64,000 bases of DNA from Nitzschia sp. DOCU1. Its lineage: Eukaryota; Bacillariophyta; Bacillariophyceae; Bacillariales; Bacillariaceae. Below are positions 51,637 through 61,739 of the stretch, in pieces. Position 1 is the first letter of the stretch. The number at the start of each line of letters is the position of its first letter. Location: contig OX596000.1 in NCBI GenBank assembly GCA_951394045.1, positions 806,001 to 870,000 on the forward strand, in the 5' to 3' direction. The notes under the pieces are model-generated. The model was not told where the DNA came from. It saw nothing but the letters and a program-made list of their open reading frames with translations, and did not search any database. The translations under genes and the position numbers were made by a program.

Positions 51637-51772
51637 ACTGTGCAATCGTCGACTACCCAAATTTTATGTGTTGTGTGAAATTTTAAATTAGAAACAGTGT
51701 ACCCTTTGACTTGCTCTGCTACATCAATCGCTGCATTTGGAGCCAATCTGTGATGCTGTCCAATCATTACTC

Positions 51773-52009
51773 TCAAATGGAAAGTAGGCTTTTGACCACA
51801 AGCCAATTCTGAAGCATCTCCAATCCGATGTCTAATCCACCAGCAGTAAGTTCTCTGCCCAGGATTGCTCGGAGCTGCTCTGGAAATGCTTCATTGAGCA
51901 GGCGCCTGGCGTTCGCTCGCAATGCAACCACTTCTTCTACACTTAAGATCGGTCTTGAACAAGCCAACAACCGTCGGGCCAGAGTCGAGAAGACGACGCA
52001 GCACTCATG
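51773..52009 (-). other. Possible extra 3' exon or small ORF next to the Sec14 gene
   Basis: Open frame ending in the protein-like stretch LSVEEVVALRANARRLLNEA and ILGRELTAGGLDIGLEMLQN. No ATG near the start of the good region. It may be an additional C-terminal exon of the CRAL-TRIO gene or a separate remnant; I could not find a clean splice join. Confidence 0.25.
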
Positions 52010-52037
52010 GATTGCTGATATGTTCAGTTCGTCACCT

Positions 52038-53066
52038 TTATCTCATGTGGCACCTCTCCACCTTTGAAATTGTCATATCTGTGGTCACATCTCCTTGGCC
52101 TCGTTCTGGATAAATCTCAGGAGGAAGGATCTCTGGGTCAACATACTGTTCCAGAACACTGAGATAATCGGACGGGCCAGTGAAGATCATCTTCGCGACT
52201 ACTCCAGCATCAAAGAAATGTTTCGCTAATGCCCAGATGGTCCGAAATACGAGCGGGGCTAGTAGTATAATCAATCTTTTCCCAGTTTCGCAATAGTTGA
52301 TCTAAACGCATGATCTTCCCATACGTATTCAAGATGGCTTTGGACGAATGGAAGAGAGACAATCCTCCCAAATCCTCGATTATGGTCACTCTCTTCACGG
52401 GTCTTCCCTGGCTTTTCTCGTACTCCTTTATCCAATCGCCTCTGCTGACCAGCTCTCGAATCCAAATAGAATACTTTATAAGCTCGTCTTCTCCATACTT
52501 TGCCAAGAGCCCTGCAGCATCCGTAACACCAACTCTGCCTACCCAGACTGGATCACCGTCTCGGTCAAGTCCCTTCAAAACAGCCCCAGGAAAGTACTCT
52601 CGCAGCAGTTGCGGAGGATCGTAATTTTCAAGAATCGAATCGACGTCGTTGTCGGCCCTCCACTGAATCATGTTGCGGAACATTTTCTCGGCAGCATCGA
52701 CATCCCCGGGGCGTGCACGCAAAAAGCGTACCAGTTTCCGTTCGCATACATGTACATCATCCTGATGCTGGTTCGAGATTTGTGCCTCTACTTCCCAGTT
52801 ACCGTGCATCAGACATTGCAAACGCATGTCCCTTTTCACTTCGACATTGGCAGTACTGGCGTCGGCTTAAAGCTTTGGATTTTCCTCTTGGCCCGCTGCT
52901 TTGCAGGAGAGGGTGTGTGAGAACTCAAGCGACGATCAAAGCCACAAGCAACGACACAAAGCCGCACAATGCCGTACCTTGGCGTTTGTTTTTTGTGTTG
53001 CTCCAAATGAGCCTTTTCTGCCTCTGATTCTTTCATCGATCTCAATGTATCTTGAATCAATTGCAT
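52038..53066 (-). pseudogene. CRAL-TRIO/Sec14-like lipid-transfer gene with an apparent frameshift
   Basis: Exon 1 is 53066-52978 and a 122 bp intron spans 52856-52977. Exon 2 then runs from 52855 and encodes a CRAL-TRIO N-lobe (VRFLRARPGDVDAAEKMFRN), then a lipid-binding domain with RVTIIEDLGGLSLFHSSKAI. Near 52300 the frame moves by +1: homology continues as INYCETGKRLIILLAPLVFR and VDPEILPPEIYPERGQGD only in the next frame. No intron of sensible length explains it; loss of two bases at GAT(AT)CAAC would. Without a correction the protein ends about 25 residues later (HLGISETFL). The active state is therefore doubtful; assembly error is an alternative. Family role: phospholipid exchange or sensing. 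Confidence 0.7.
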
Positions 53067-53552
53067 TATCGTGGCGTCCGAAGCCCGTTTTTAGCCTCCA
53101 AATCGTCACTTTCTCGTTCGTCCAAACATGCGTGGTGACATTTAAGGTCGTCTTAAAAAAGCTTTGTCAAACCAGGTATGATAAGTAAAATAATAGCACA
53201 TATTTACGATCTCTTCGGCGACAAGTAGACAAACGGGTCACGGGTTCAAGACACGAGTTCAAGGCGCGAGGTCGACCTTGAAGGACCGCCAAATGAATGA
53301 GGTATTGAGAACTCTCGTGCGCGCGGAAAAATCCTGGCGCGTCTTCATTTTTTGGATCAAGTTGTCTCCCACAATCGGCAAAGGACTGAAAAACCACACC
53401 ATTCACATTTTTTTCATGGAGTATTGTCCAGCAACAAGCTAGTACTTGCCGACTCATTTCCTGTATTTTCTTTTGATTATCGACTATACCAGGTAAGGAG
53501 AGATGCGTTAGCAAAGACTCTGGCGTTTCAGGTGTGCTAGCGTGTTCTGTCT
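53067..53552. other. Intergenic before the tandem repeat
   Basis: About 490 bp, no supported ORF. Contains the promoter of the Sec14-like gene. Confidence 0.3.
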
Positions 53553-54110
53553 GCTCGTGCAAGCGTCAATTCCTTGCGCCATGGACGCTTTCTTGCCGAC
53601 GCAAGAACGACCATGGCGATGTCTACTCTTTTGCTTCTCGTTGAATCCGTTCATGCATCGTCTGTTCATGCATCGTTTGCATGACTCGCTATTCGGATTT
53701 CGACGGCTTGTTGTTGTTTGCAATGCGTGATTTGCTCGTGCAAGCGTCAATTCCTTGCGCCATGGACGCTTTCTTGCCGACGCAAGAATGACCATGGCGA
53801 TGTCTACTCTTTTGCTTCTCGTTGAATCCGTTCATGCATCGTCTGTTCATGAATCGTTTGCATGACTCGCTATTCGGATTTCGACGGCTTGTTGTTGTTT
53901 GCAATGCGTGATTTGCTCGTGCAAGCGTCAATTCCTTGCGTCATGGACGCTTTCTTGCCGACGCAAGAACGACCATGGCGATGTCTACTCTTTCGCTTCT
54001 CGTTGAATCCGTTTATGCATCATCTGTTCATGCATCGTTTGCATGACTCGCTATTCGGATTTCGACGGCTTGTTGTTGTTTGCAATGCGTGATTTGCTCG
54101 TGCAAGCGTC
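53553..54110. repeat. 181 bp tandem repeat, three full copies plus a partial
   Basis: GCTCGTGCAAGCGTCAATTC begins at 53553, 53734, 53915 and, truncated, 54096, giving an exact 181 bp period with only a few base changes. Each unit contains a short repeated TTCATGCATCGT word. 181 is not a multiple of 3, so the long ORFs across it are not one protein. It is immediately upstream of the next gene, so it may act as its 5' region. Confidence 0.9.
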
Positions 54111-54170
54111 ATTGTTTTTGCTTGTCGACTTCTATGTACAACTGACACATTATTCTATTGTCTTGACAGA

Positions 54171-56269
54171 ATGAAAGTCTACAACGTTGATCCTTCTCTC
54201 GATCAATCACCTTACGATGCTCGTTTGTTCGAAACGAACTTGCCGCTTGTTCTTGTTGAGCACTTTCAGTCATGGTTTCGCCATCTTGATGATGGTCGCC
54301 TCTTTTTGATCGACTTCTTGATACTGGACTTTCTCGAGACATGTAGATTCCTGTTGAATCTCCAGAAACTACATCAAGTCTTGTTGAGAGCCAATGACCC
54401 GGATGATGACTTCTCGTTATCGTCATGCGTCAAGGAGGGAATCTACGGCATTCTGTCTATGTACATCTCATGTCAAATAGATCCCGATGATCCACCATAT
54501 GATCCCAATGATCCAAACTGGGTTTACAACGTCGAAGGACACCACGCCGTGCCAAAAGGAGTTGGTGGAGCCTTGAATTCGGTCTGGAACATGATCTACG
54601 TCTCGTGCGCCAATCATTTATTTTTACACATGGCACTTGATGCAGTATTCTTCGATCATGGTTTTGTTCTAGCACAGGCGTGTACATATATGTCGTACGG
54701 TCCAAGGTCGCATCATAAATGGAGTCGAGATACTGCCGAACAGTTCATGCGAGAACGCAGTAAGTGTGTGATCTGACTTGCAACTTTTCATCTAGTTTGT
54801 GGATTCATCAAAGCTGTCTCTCTGCTCTTGTTACAGACGTCCCGGAATCTTTGGTACAGAGAATCGGAAAGGCTAGAGCTGCGGCGTATGCCGCATCTTC
54901 TGATCGGCAGAGCATGCTTGAACCCGAAGAACGTAGCAAACTGGTTTGGCTCTGTGAGATGTACAGTGGACCTGAGAGACAGAAATGGGCGACAATTACT
55001 TCCATGTTTGATCATGAGTTCTCTGTTGATTACTTCCAGAAACATTATGATCGACTGAAAAACACGGGCATTATATGTCGTTTTCGAGGTCTATTTGATC
55101 CACCTTTGGACCTCCGAGACCATACTAGATTCCAAGGCAAAGAACCTTGGACTGGTTTGGACCACCTTCTTATGGGGCCTCCCATCATCATTGAACCACG
55201 ACCTTTGGCAATGGCCAACGACTCATTTGTTCTTCCTCCGTTGGCCTGTTTCTCCGGTAGGAATTTGGAGGTGTTCACCGTCGAGACACCCTTCTACAAG
55301 CAAAATTTTGGAATGATCAAAACGGGCAGAGTTGGCTTTCGTTGTTGCCATTGTCTGCGTACTGTATTTTCTAAATCAATCGAGGCGATGACCATCTCGC
55401 TTCGTTCGTTTTCGAACCAGCATTTCAAAGTTTGTGCGAAGCTTCCAAGCGATCTCAAGTTGGAATACGAGCGATTGTTGGCAGATCCGGGTCGTGCCAG
55501 GCACTTCAGTTCGGTCGACACGCCGACATATTGGAGTCAGACTGCCAAGGGTCTTGGGATGGTCGACACTGACAACGGTATTCGATTTGGTGTGGATAAC
55601 ACTCATCTTTCCGTGCTTATGCGAGCCTCCAACAGTGCCGCAGATACCGAATCCGCTGTGTTCAAACTTCTCGTTAGACCGGAGGATCGTTCTTACGCCA
55701 CTGATTTCTGGTTTCAGTTGTTTTCTCAAGTACGGGTTGTCGGTTTCGGAGAACTGGATGCACAACCGCGCAAGGGCCAGGCTAATCCGATCGGATTTCC
55801 GGGATTCGCTTGTATCCACTGCTACGAGAAGAAAAGTCCCGCAAGTCGATTCTTTTACTCGGAAACGACTTTCACAAGGACACTGATGTACACGACGTCG
55901 CTCCTCGAACATCTGCTACATTGCGCAGAATTCAAATCGGAACCAGGATTGTTGGATTCATTGCTTGAAGCCCAAAAATATCATTCCGCGCAGTTGGCTG
56001 ATAACCAAGCCATGGGGGTCACTGCAATTTCGTTCTTTCGAAGACTTTGGAAGAACATGGGCGGGCCTGAATCTGTTCAAGACGCTCCCAAGTCTAGGGA
56101 AAATCACTCTATAGTGGTTAAAGAAAAGTCGCCTTCCACGAGGTCTGAATCGCAAACACCGACGAAACTTGATAGCAAATTCATCGAACTACGCGCACTC
56201 AAAAGTCGACGATACCGACTTCTGCTCATTTTTGTGGGGGCTATTTTTCCAATGACTAACCGTCTGTAG
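54171..56269 (+). CDS. Unknown protein with two Cys/His modules (diatom-type family)
   Basis: Exons 54171-54759 and 54837-56269 (77 bp intron) give about 673 residues. Exon 1 has YNVEGHHAVPKGVGG and alternating acidic/aromatic stretches. In exon 2, GFRCCHCLRTVFSKSIEAMT followed by SNQHFKVCAKLP forms a Cys-x2-Cys…His…Cys module. A second, GFACIHCYEKKSPASRFFYS … LLEHLLHCAEF, repeats the layout about 150 residues later. Similar 'GFRCRHC…H…C' modules are expanded in diatoms, without known function. Also notable are a helical, Arg-rich start of exon 2 and a Ser/Lys-rich end. Zinc binding is likely (inference). The ORF end near 56200-56269 could hide a further intron. Confidence 0.7.
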
Positions 56270-56407
56270 TTGATTTTGTAGGTCCCGAAGCTGGTTTTGC
56301 TCCTCGTTGGTAAGTTCCCAGTAGGCAATGATAAACTGAACAGCCTCCTGACTCCAGGTCTTCGACTGCCACTCTTCAGTGTCGGAATGAGATTCTACAC
56401 CCACCAT
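56189..56407 (-). CDS. Small minus-strand ORF overlapping the previous gene end
   Basis: 72 residues with ATG at 56407 (MVGVESHSDTEEWQSKTWSQ) and protein-like composition (AYWELTNEEQNQLRDLQNQL, a possible short coiled coil). It overlaps the last 81 bp of the plus-strand CDS antisense. A real small gene, or evidence that the plus-strand gene ends earlier by splicing, are both possible. Confidence 0.25.
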   Translation of the reverse strand: MVGVESHSDTEEWQSKTWSQEAVQFIIAYWELTNEEQNQLRDLQNQLQTVSHWKNSPHKNEQKSVSSTFECA

Positions 56408-58547
56408 GTTCTTGGGTCGTGTCAGAGGAATCGATGGTAAGCTCTCTAGCTAGCAGCAGCTATCGAGCATGTCTCAGCAGGTCTCTATTGTGAATGCTCT
56501 ACTATCTTGTTGACTGTCTCTCCTCCTACTAAAATGCACTCATGACGCGTAATGCTGAAAGGGGAAAGGGCAACCCTATCATATAGGAACATTTTAGTGT
56601 GTCGCAGTGCGACATATTGTATATGCCTCTATTAGTGTTTTCGCTGATTCCATTGGCTCTCCTATTAGTAATTTTGGTGTTTCCGCTAATGCTATTGGCT
56701 GCTTTTTAGTGGAGCAATGCTATTGGCTGCTCTTCTAGTGCAGCGCGTACTGCGCGATTCCCCTCAAATTTGTCGGGGGAAGGCTTGCCACGGGGGTGGT
56801 CAGTGTAGCTTTTACTTCTGAGACAGTCACGCTTGGCTGCTTGGAATGAATCGTTGCTACTCTTCCCTGCTTTTTACACACTAGTAGGTGGAAAAGTAGC
56901 AGCAGCTCAAGTAATAAGAGCTATTATACTGCTACTACTAGCTTCTACTACTACAAGTGATGAGCAGGATGCTCCTCGTCCCGCTGGCGGCTGGTGGTGC
57001 TGCGGGGAGCGGCAGCGAGAGGAGGAGGACGAAGAGGACTAGTGCTGGTGCTGCCTCGTAGTACAACCCCTGTTGGACTACTCCTTTGACTAGCTAAGCG
57101 TACCAGCAGCACTCCTAGCTACTACTAATTGCTCCGGCGATTTGGCAAGAGGATCGTTCCTTTTCTATCATCGTCCAGGTAGCTGCTAAATGGATAGCAT
57201 GCACTCCTTTTTGCTGCTTTAATAGTAATACTGGCAATTTGGCAAGATCGTTCCTTTCCAATTGTCCAGGTAGCTGCTAAATGGATAGCGCACACTTTTT
57301 GCTGCTTTAATAGTAGTAGTAGAAAAACTCGCTCTACTTTGGGCATCTTGGCAGCAGCCCAACTCCCTCCTGAACTCACTCAATGAAATTGATGAGGGAT
57401 GCAAGCACAACAAAGCTTGGTTTCATGATCGTCTCTGTAGGTGTGCAGACTAGCGCTGATGATCCCTAATGGGTGAAAAAGTCGGATGAGTCGTGAGACT
57501 CAGCTGCCTTTCCAGGTATGATAGCCGTTATCGCTTTGGCAATTTGGCGAGATCGTTCCTTTCCAATCGTCTAGGTAGCTGCTAAATGGATAGCGCGCAC
57601 TTTTTGCTGCTTTAATAGTAGTACTACTGTAGCTAGTGGTATCATGTTTTTCTTGTTGTTGCTCCTGCTGCTGGTGTTGTTGTTGTAGCACTAGTAGAAC
57701 TGCGGCCTACTGTAGCTACTTCAGTACTCACTACTGCCACCTTCAATGCATCATCCTACTACCTGCGGCAGTGGCGCTCATAGGCACTAGTAGTAGTACT
57801 AGTAACAGCCCCCCATCATGATCATGAGCGACCACCACTTCTTCTTGCTTCCTCTGGCTGTATCTCTAGTAGTAGAATACTAGCAGCTAGCCACTACTAC
57901 TACTGATACCAGGTGTCTGGTGAGCTGTGCTGGTACTATTACTAGCTGTAGCTATGAAGTTTACTGCTGCATTGTACTAGTTGCAAATAGCAGCAGGCAG
58001 CCTTCGGCGCACCTGCGGTGCACCGCCCCTCCCCCTCCCCCCACCCCTAAAATTTTATTATAAAGTTCCTATACCGAAAAATTGCCGGGGAAAGTGACAC
58101 CAAGAATTTGCTGGGGCTGGTTTTGTGGCGGCCCCGCGCGCGGACACATCAGCAGCATCACAGCGCACTGATGATTCTATGCTGCCGCCGGGCGGTCCTT
58201 GGGCGACCCATTTGATGGAGCAAGGTGCTATTTCATACACTATTATCGTTGCAACAACAGGGACCACACCTGCAGCACAGCCTTTGCTCACTTCTTGTCA
58301 AGAAGATATTTTTAATCTACTATGGCAATTTTCTATTTTTAGCCCCATAGCAAATAGTTTAAGATCCCTATCCCTAAGAGCCTATCGAAACTTCGTGGAA
58401 ATGTCATCCGCCCAACAAGCTAGCAGGGTTGCAGACTCGAGGTGTTGACTCAAAGAAATGAATCATGAGCCGACATTGCAATTACATGAGAAGATGGCCA
58501 CACAAGAAAGTGGCACAGGACATGCATCCATCGAAAAATCACGGCAT
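56408..58547. other. Gene-poor, low-complexity region
   Basis: About 2.1 kb rich in CTA/TAG-type trinucleotide words (CTACTACTAG near 56930-56955 and 57860-57910), with no supported gene. Contains the ~90 bp dispersed repeats listed separately, a short palindrome TGTCGCAGTGCGACA near 56599-56613, and a C-rich stretch near 58022-58045. The 107-residue ORF at 58125-58448 is not accepted. Confidence 0.4.
57136..57628. repeat. Three ~90 bp dispersed repeats (about 57136, 57233, 57538)
   Basis: Each has a GGC(A/G)ATTTGGC(A/G)AGA-type start, then CAGGTAGCTGCTAAATGGAT AGC, and ends TTTTTGCTGCTTTAATAGTA. The first two are back to back (57136-57229 and 57233-57319); the third is at 57538-57628. Non-coding; origin unknown. 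Confidence 0.75.
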
Positions 58548-60155
58548 TTACCCCTTGGTCACCAAAGTCAGTAGGGAGGGGGCTTTCTTTGGGATTTCCT
58601 TCTTTTCAATCTTAATACGGTCTTTTTCTCTGTCTTCAGGCCAAAAGAGCAGAAGGAAGACAAGAGATAGCAAGCAAACTGCTTTGTTGACCGGAGCAAC
58701 AGACCCCCGTTTTCCACGCACGTTTGTGGAGAAGGAATGGGCGAAGTTAAATACTGTTCTCATGACCATGTAGAATTCCTCTGTCGACTCATCGACCTCA
58801 GGAACAGTTGGTGGCGTTACCACTGCCTTCGAAGACTTAGACATGCCATCGATCAGGCTTCGATTTGAGTGCTGAGACCACGAATGACGCCCATCTCCAA
58901 AGCTGGACACTGATGACCCCGAGCCCACGTTCAAGATGGAGACCTCTTTCAATCCTGTGGTAGGGGTGCTGATCGTCCGGCTATCACGGGATGAAGTAGC
59001 AGTTAACTCTGCGGTGCTCGCAGTAGTGACTTTGCTCGGCGGCAATTCATGAAAGGCACTGCATTTATCAGGTGTCAGAAGCGACGACTTTTTCAGTGCA
59101 GATTTCAAGCCTAGGCTCTTCTTCCGCCGGTATTCCATCATTTCTCGCTCGGCATCGATTCGAGCCTGCTCCAAAACATTCTCGCGGATATATGCGGTGG
59201 CTTTCTTGGCGATAACGGCAGCATTACGCTCCCGCTTTTTGAACGCCTCCCTGTCAGTAGGAGACTGACTTCTATCCGAAGGAGAATCGCGTATTGATTT
59301 TCTTCGGCTTCGGCTGTTTTTGCCACGGTTGCTACGTGTGGTCGAGCGAGATCGCGTACTTGATGTCCTATGAGTGTGAGTGGAACGTCCAGATTGGCTC
59401 GCAGTTTCGTCGTCCACCAAGCTATCCTTCTGCAGCGCTGGCATGTTGTAGGCTGTAAGGTCTTCGAATGTGATACCCTTACCACCGTTCGGTCTTTTGC
59501 CCACGCTTTGATCCCCACACATGGCAGATTCAACCAGTTCAAAAATAAAATCGATTCCATCTCCTTGTCGCTCTAGAATGGGTGTTCCAGATTGGTCAGG
59601 CAACGCGCATGAAGCTTGGCAATGAGGGATCTTGTATGGGAAGTTCATCTGGCAGTTTGTCTTGTACGGGAATTCCATGTGGCAGTTGGACCGGTCGGGG
59701 AGGTTCATATGCCAATCGGACGGGTTAGGGAAGTCCATGGGGCAGTTGGGCTGGTCGGGGAAGTTCATATGACAATCGGACCGGTCAGGGAAGTCCATCT
59801 GGCATTTGGGAGGTATGAAATCACATCCTAGCCTTTTCAAGTCATTTGTACTGATAAACGCAAACGAGGAATCGGGATCATCTCGTTCATCGTCGGCTCT
59901 TCCTTCTGCACGGGCGTCATCGTCGTCGTCGAATTCGAGGATTGTTCCGCCAAAGCATTCGTCCTTCAGCTCTTCCTTGGCATCAAAGAATTCGCTTGCC
60001 ATTTCTTTGTTAGCAGCTACTGCTTGAGTAAACCAATTTCCTTTCCGTGGCATTCGTACTTTCCCTGTCAGGGCGGAAAGACCCTGCGATAGTTCGTTCA
60101 GCAGCGTCGAATGGGATGTCTTTGTCCCAGATTCATCACTACTTCTGCCCAGCAT
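58548..60155 (-). CDS. Unknown protein with six decapeptide Cys-Met-Phe-Pro repeats
   Basis: 535 residues, single exon, ATG at 60155. Near residues 117-180 lie six tandem ten-residue repeats of the form C(Q/H/P)M(D/N/E)FP(D/N/Y)xxN: CQMDFPDRSD, CHMNFPDQPN, CPMDFPNPSD, WHMNLPDRSN, CHMEFPYKTN, CQMNFPYKIP. An acidic region precedes them; Arg/Ser-rich (THRTSSTRSRSTTRSNRG) and helical (YIRENVLEQARIDAEREMME) segments follow. Near the C-terminus is a hydrophobic span (AVCLLSLVFLLLFW) with a Lys-rich tail. No domain recognised. Cys-Met repeats could bind metal or link (speculation). Confidence 0.75.
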   Translation of the reverse strand: MLGRSSDESGTKTSHSTLLNELSQGLSALTGKVRMPRKGNWFTQAVAANKEMASEFFDAKEELKDECFGGTILEFDDDDDARAEGRADDERDDPDSSFAFISTNDLKRLGCDFIPPKCQMDFPDRSDCHMNFPDQPNCPMDFPNPSDWHMNLPDRSNCHMEFPYKTNCQMNFPYKIPHCQASCALPDQSGTPILERQGDGIDFIFELVESAMCGDQSVGKRPNGGKGITFEDLTAYNMPALQKDSLVDDETASQSGRSTHTHRTSSTRSRSTTRSNRGKNSRSRRKSIRDSPSDRSQSPTDREAFKKRERNAAVIAKKATAYIRENVLEQARIDAEREMMEYRRKKSLGLKSALKKSSLLTPDKCSAFHELPPSKVTTASTAELTATSSRDSRTISTPTTGLKEVSILNVGSGSSVSSFGDGRHSWSQHSNRSLIDGMSKSSKAVVTPPTVPEVDESTEEFYMVMRTVFNFAHSFSTNVRGKRGSVAPVNKAVCLLSLVFLLLFWPEDREKDRIKIEKKEIPKKAPSLLTLVTKG

Positions 60156-60860
60156 TTCTTCTTGTTGTCAGGTTTGCTACAGGATTGTTTTGTTTCGCAA
60201 GGTGGAATTTTGTGATAGTTGGGCGGCGTATGAAATGGAATACCGCGGTCAACACCATATCACGAAGTCGAAGGCGATATTTGGACGATAGTGTGTTTGC
60301 CGATCGGCCCGTTGACCGGTTGCAAGAGATCTGAGAGTCTAAATAGAATCTCGCGTAATGTTCCCAGGATTTTTGGATCATCGTGTGTGCTCAATCGCTG
60401 ATTCGGTAATTAGTTCGATCTCCATGTTGGGAGTGTCGCAATGAGAAAAAAATGTTTAATGATTTTTGTTGGCGGGAATTCTTCTTAAGGTTACTTACGG
60501 AATTCAACAATCGCTTGTCGCGCGCGCGGCAGGCGAGCACCCTGTACTAACTGGCGCCAGCCGGACAGAGGTATTGGTATCATATGCATCTTCTCTCACT
60601 CGCGCAGCCAAAGCTCCTCGACCTGAGGCTAGTAGGCCGTCGCTGGGACGTGGTCATATTAAAACCCACGAGGAGACGAAGGGCAATGGAAGGTTGTCGG
60701 GAATAGCCTTCAATAGCATTGGAATTACTGGTCAGAAAAGCTGCATCTCTTTGTTGATCAGACTCCTCTGCTATAGAATGACAGTGAGCCGGCCAAAGAT
60801 TCGTCGGTATACCAGTAATGTTATTTGACTTTCTTTCGGCATGACATTGGTACGGTATCT
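60156..60860. other. Intergenic, about 700 bp
   Basis: Between the decapeptide-repeat gene start and the small membrane ORF. Nothing else supported. Confidence 0.3.
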
Positions 60861-61247
60861 ATGCGGTGTGAACGTAAAGCTCGCCTTCGTTTTTTCATAA
60901 CTCAATTGTGTCTTTATAAGCTCTCGGCAGGAGAGTTGGTTATGTTCATTTTGCTTGCCGGACAAGTGTGGTGTGCAAATCACTATCTGATTTCTTCTGG
61001 GCTGATGGCAAATTTAATACAGAGCTACACAAGATTGGACGAGGAATTTTTGCTACCGGACAATGCTAATCGTAATCGGCAACAACTCGCTCTTTTATAC
61101 GAAAGAATCTACGGAGGTCCACAGGCGGTTGTAGAATCAGAAGCTGCAAGGACAGTTCTGGGATTGACTTTCGCAATACTCATAAATATTATTTGTATCA
61201 CAGTCGAACTGCAACTGCTACATGAGCAAAGGGGCACAGGAGGGTGA
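60861..61247 (+). CDS. Possible small two-span membrane protein
   Basis: About 128 residues from the first ATG at 60861. The hydrophobic segments AGELVMFILLAGQVWCANHY and TVLGLTFAILINIICITVEL flank a hydrophilic middle (NANRNRQQLALLYERIYGGP). Composition looks protein-like. A competing minus-strand ORF overlaps it (61486-61109). No family recognised. Confidence 0.4.
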   Translation: MRCERKARLRFFITQLCLYKLSAGELVMFILLAGQVWCANHYLISSGLMANLIQSYTRLDEEFLLPDNANRNRQQLALLYERIYGGPQAVVESEAARTVLGLTFAILINIICITVELQLLHEQRGTGG

Positions 61248-61739
61248 CCAGAGGCGGAATTCATCGCGTACTTTAAATGATACCGGGGAGACTCTGCTAT
61301 GGCTACGATTGCCTCCTGCGTTCCGAGAAACGAGCTCTGTTCGCGGACATGATACATATCCACTTCGTCTTCGAGGAGAAAACGAGTTTCTGCACAGAAT
61401 GTGGCCGGTGTTTCGTTAGTCCACCTTGCACCTAGTTCCAAGTATGCATGATAAGTGAAGTAGCTCGCACCTTGCATAGCGTTCACACAGGGAGCCGACT
61501 ACCTTGCCCAGAATGATCTTAGTGAGAAAAGTGTGTCTATATTTTGTCGTTACTCGCCGTTGTTTTGCCGGAAGCGGTCGGTTCGAGGTGAAGGGATAAT
61601 CCTGATTTTTGGTCTTTCCAAGCACTGGGGTATTGGTTGGCGAAGTCTGCCATGTCATTTATTTTCCGCCACAAGAGGCTCGACCTATGTGCAGGGCAAT
61701 TTCAAGGTGGTGAAGTCTCACGTTCGAAACGCACAGGGT
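61248..61739. other. Intergenic, about 490 bp
   Basis: Between the small membrane ORF and the SOUL gene stop. No supported feature. Confidence 0.3.

Noticed and set aside
52290..52330. Micro-intron explaining the Sec14 frame change
   Set aside because: The only GT…AG pair here is about 22 bp and does not restore the needed frame.
53553..54110. CRISPR-like array
   Set aside because: The 181 bp units are contiguous with no unique spacers, in a eukaryotic context.
58125..58448. 107-residue ORF in low-complexity DNA
   Set aside because: Starts inside a GC-rich stretch, no homology pattern, no neighbours to support it.
61109..61486. 125-residue minus-strand ORF
   Set aside because: Overlaps the better-supported small membrane ORF and lacks any motif.
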